Source of the DNA: Thermoplasmata archaeon | GTDB taxonomy: Archaea; Thermoplasmatota; Thermoplasmata; Lutacidiplasmatales; UBA184 | Assembly: GCA_030043855.1 (NCBI GenBank) | Contig: JASHWW010000177.1 | Location: forward strand, 1 to 8,197 | DNA: 8,197 nt | Reading direction: 5' to 3' | Made by a program: the position numbers and the translations under genes | The notes under the pieces: generated by a model | Database searches by the model: none | Told to the model about the DNA's origin: nothing | Seen by the model: the letters and a program-made list of their open reading frames with translations, nothing else | Shown here: positions 6,439 through 8,197 of the stretch, in pieces | How the letters are laid out: every line of letters starts with the position of its first letter | Numbering within the stretch: position 1 is the stretch's first letter

Positions 6439-7425
6439 GTGGACCTGTTGACCCACGTCCTGGTCGCGTACCTCCTCACCTTCGGGATCGTCGGCTTCCA
6501 GCCCCAGTACCTCGCCGCCGGGGCGCTCGCGGGCGGTCTCCCCGACGCCGACGCGCTGTTCTTCCCGCTCGCGCGACGGTTCCCGATCCTCCGCCACCAC
6601 GGGATCACCCACTCGCTGTTCGGCGTGACGGTCGTCGCCGGGGCCGGCGCCCTCCTCGCCCCGGCGATCGCGGGGGGATCGCCGTGGGTCTACTTCCTGG
6701 TCATGGAGGTCGGCGGCTGCGCGCACATCCTGCAGGACGGGTTCACGAACTTCTCGGTCCCGCCGCTGCTGCCGTTCTCCGAGCGGCGGCTCGAGCTCGA
6801 CGCCGACCGTGCCATCAACTTCGTGACCCTCGTCGTCTCCGCGGTCTCCTTCTACGTGCTGTTGGGCGTCGAGCGCAACCACGTCGCCTTCGCGATCTAC
6901 CTCGGCACCGTCTACGTCCTCATCGCCTTCTTCGCGCTCTACTTCGCGGTCCGGCTGTCGGGCCGGATCGTCGTCGGCCGGAAGCTCGCCGCCCTCGGCG
7001 GCTTCGACCACGTCCTGCCGACGGGCAACCCGTTCGCGTGGATCCTCCTGAAGGAGGAGGTCGCGAACGGACGGTCGACCACGACGTGGGGGCGGTACGT
7101 CTTCGGGCGCGGGCTCGTCGCCGGGCCGTTCCGCGTCGAAGGTCCGCTCGAGCCGGCCCCCCACGCCGAGCCCGTGCCGCGCTCCGCGGACGAGGCGCTG
7201 GAGTGGTCGTACCCGCTGGCGCGATCCGCGAGCCGCGTCATCGCCTCGACCTACCATTTCGGCGAGGCGTACGAGGAGACCGGGGGCAGCTGGGTGGCGG
7301 TCTGGTACTCCCTCGAGTTCACCGCGTTCGGCCGCGCCTCCGGGGTCCGCGTCCGATTCCCGGCGGCCGGCGGGCCGGCCGAGGTGAAGTCGACGTTCTA
7401 CCGACCGCGCGTCCGCGCGTTCTGA
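6439..7425 (+). CDS. Membrane-bound metal-dependent hydrolase, YdjM/DUF457 family
   Basis: This 328-residue protein belongs to the YdjM (DUF457) family of membrane proteins predicted to be metal-dependent hydrolases; the substrate is unknown. It opens with LLTHVLVAYLL, with His6 the first likely ligand. GLPDADALF (34-42) gives the PD-x-D motif, and RHHGITHSLFG (52-61) the H-x3-H motif. HILQDGFTN (96-104) and LLPFSERRLELD follow, the usual later family block. Hydrophobic helices occur near residues 7-20, 62-95 and 118-175. A soluble C-terminal part of about 150 residues includes STYHFGEAYEETGGSWV, which I do not recognise. The GTG at 6439 is chosen because the family motif begins right at the N terminus and no in-frame ATG precedes it after the aEF1-beta stop. 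No clear ribosome-binding site is present. It is nearly end-to-end with the minus-strand PHP gene. Confidence 0.9.
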   Translation: MDLLTHVLVAYLLTFGIVGFQPQYLAAGALAGGLPDADALFFPLARRFPILRHHGITHSLFGVTVVAGAGALLAPAIAGGSPWVYFLVMEVGGCAHILQDGFTNFSVPPLLPFSERRLELDADRAINFVTLVVSAVSFYVLLGVERNHVAFAIYLGTVYVLIAFFALYFAVRLSGRIVVGRKLAALGGFDHVLPTGNPFAWILLKEEVANGRSTTTWGRYVFGRGLVAGPFRVEGPLEPAPHAEPVPRSADEALEWSYPLARSASRVIASTYHFGEAYEETGGSWVAVWYSLEFTAFGRASGVRVRFPAAGGPAEVKSTFYRPRVRAF

Positions 7426-7432
7426 GCCGGGC

Positions 7433-8110
7433 TCACGCGCCGCGGAGCCGGCGGACGATCGCGGCCGGGGTCGTCGCGACGATCGCTTCGATACGGTCGT
7501 CGGGCACGCCGGCGGCCCGGGCGATGCGGTGCGCGAGCTCGAGGGGGATCAGGTCGTCGGGTCGGTGCGCGTCCGAATCGACCACGAGGGCCGCGCCGGC
7601 GTCGAGGGCACGGCGCGCCACCAGACCGTTGCCCAGGGCGTGCCCGGGCCGGCCGGAGAGCTCGAGCGCCACGTCGTGGGCGCGGGCGAGCTCCGCGTCG
7701 GCGGCGGTCAGGAGCCCCGGGTGCGCGAGCACGTCGACCTCGTCGCACGCGACCGCGGCGTGGTTGGTGCCGGCCGGAACGTGCTCGAGCAGCGTCTCCC
7801 CGTGCACGATGACGATCTCGGCGCCGGCCCGACGGGCCCGCCGTGCGGCCTCGGCGATCCGACGCGCGGGAACCTTCGTCACCTCGACGCCGACGAGCGG
7901 CACGAAGCGCGCGCCGTCCCACGCGGCGGCCTCTGCCCGCAGCCGGTCGAGCAGCGGCTTCGGGTCCTCGAGCGAGATGTGGTCGGTGAGAGCGAGCGCT
8001 CCGTGCGCGAGCGCCTCGGCCTCGTTCCACATGTCCGTGGGCGAGGTGACGCCGTCGCTGAGGTAGGAATGGGAGTGGAAGTCGATCCGACGGGGCGTTT
8101 CGTCCGGCAT
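7433..8110 (-). CDS. PHP-domain phosphoesterase (histidinol-phosphatase-like)
   Basis: The 225-residue product is a single PHP domain, a metal-dependent phosphoesterase fold. All the expected ligand motifs are present: H12-S-H14 and D19 (HSHSYLSDG), D43-H44 (LTDH), E76 (VGVEVT), H103 (VIVHGE), H130 (LAHPG) and D180-A-H182 (DSDAH). The active site therefore looks complete. Archaeal proteins of this type are often named 'histidinol phosphate phosphatase domain' proteins, but no histidine-biosynthesis gene is visible here, so the substrate is open. I chose the ATG at 8110 because it places the first HxH at residue 12 and has GAGGT 10 bases upstream. A GTG at 8137 would add nine residues (MLGSEVPRA) that do not look like part of the domain. 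The gene converges on the membrane hydrolase with 7 bases between the stops. Confidence 0.92.
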   Translation of the reverse strand: MPDETPRRIDFHSHSYLSDGVTSPTDMWNEAEALAHGALALTDHISLEDPKPLLDRLRAEAAAWDGARFVPLVGVEVTKVPARRIAEAARRARRAGAEIVIVHGETLLEHVPAGTNHAAVACDEVDVLAHPGLLTAADAELARAHDVALELSGRPGHALGNGLVARRALDAGAALVVDSDAHRPDDLIPLELAHRIARAAGVPDDRIEAIVATTPAAIVRRLRGA

Positions 8111-8120
8111 CGCGCGAGGG

Positions 8121-8125
8121 ACCTC
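8121..8125 (-). promoter_or_regulatory. Candidate Shine-Dalgarno of the PHP gene
   Basis: On the minus strand the bases read GAGGT, ending 10 bases before the ATG at 8110. Other genes here lack a clear ribosome-binding site, so this one helps to choose the ATG over the upstream GTG at 8137, which has no such element. The spacing is slightly long. Confidence 0.4.
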
Positions 8126-8165
8126 GGACCCGAGCACCGCGCCGGGAGGCGTCGGCTCCCCGCCC

Positions 8166-8197
8166 CTACTTGTAGGTCGACTGGTGGACGGTGCCTT
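8166..8197 (-). CDS. Possible C-terminal end of another minus-strand gene (partial)
   Basis: Reading leftwards from the window edge, one minus-strand frame gives GTVHQSTYK followed by TAG at 8168-8166. The peptide looks like an ordinary protein C terminus, and the position, about 55 bases upstream of the PHP start, fits a gene ahead of it on the same strand. Only nine codons are visible, and open frames this short occur by chance, so this is a weak call. I do not recognise the family. Confidence 0.25.
   Translation of the reverse strand, partial: GTVHQSTYK

Noticed and set aside
4944..6608. Long minus-strand open frame (554 codons) spanning the surface protein, zinc-ribbon and aEF1-beta genes
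   Set aside because: It runs antisense through three well-supported genes and has shadow-type Arg-rich composition.
6684..8066. Plus-strand open frame of 460 codons across the hydrolase and PHP genes
   Set aside because: It overlaps two recognised families in other frames and shows only low-complexity Arg/Ser/Pro-rich sequence.
8160..8175. CTACAAGTAG-like stretch as a promoter of the PHP gene (minus strand)
   Set aside because: It is only slightly AT-rich, does not match the archaeal TATA consensus well, and overlaps a possible C-terminal coding end.

Overview
The window is from a strongly GC-rich archaeal genome. It carries an AglB-type (STT3) oligosaccharyltransferase with the WWDYG motif, an archaeal elongation factor 1-beta (aEF1-beta), a four-CxxC zinc-ribbon micro-protein of the kind found next to aEF1-beta in Euryarchaeota, and an embedded archaeal TATA-like element. 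The AglB segment after the catalytic motif (SWWDYGFQAIDQGQHPS) and its built-in carboxypeptidase-regulatory-like domain resemble Thermoplasmatota AglB as I remember it. The proteins lack the acidic bias of haloarchaea. A high-GC, uncultured-type Thermoplasmatota member is my best guess. This is inference, not a database match.

Layout. Positions 1-5127 (+) hold the C-terminal 1708 residues of AglB, cut by the left window edge inside the last membrane helix of its transmembrane domain. The soluble catalytic part (about residues 17-420) runs without a break into a huge extracellular tail. The tail has about eleven tandem beta-sandwich repeats, then two CARDB/NEW3-like beta domains, then a single C-terminal membrane anchor with an Arg/Trp-rich cytosolic end. 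A second gene (5124-5954, +) overlaps the aglB stop codon and encodes a small signal-peptide, sequon-rich, single-pass surface protein. After 15 bases comes a compact translation-related pair: the 57-residue zinc-ribbon protein (5970-6143) and aEF1-beta (6153-6419). Next is a YdjM/DUF457-type membrane metal-dependent hydrolase (6439-7425). On the minus strand, convergent and only 7 bases away, lies a PHP-domain phosphoesterase (7433-8110). The last 32 bases may hold the C-terminal end of another minus-strand gene.

How they fit together. AglB and the small surface protein look like one translationally coupled unit for N-glycosylation at the outer face of the membrane. Both are dense in N-X-S/T sequons, so they are probably substrates as well as machinery. 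The zinc-ribbon/aEF1-beta pair is a housekeeping unit. It probably has its own promoter in the last codons of the preceding gene, where TTTATATT stands out in GC-rich DNA. The membrane hydrolase and the PHP protein have no evident link to glycosylation. The most unusual item is the AglB tail: its repeat number, its regular spacing, its paired cysteines and about 53 sequons. There is no gene-free stretch over 300 bases, and I saw no tRNA, rRNA, CRISPR array or insertion sequence.
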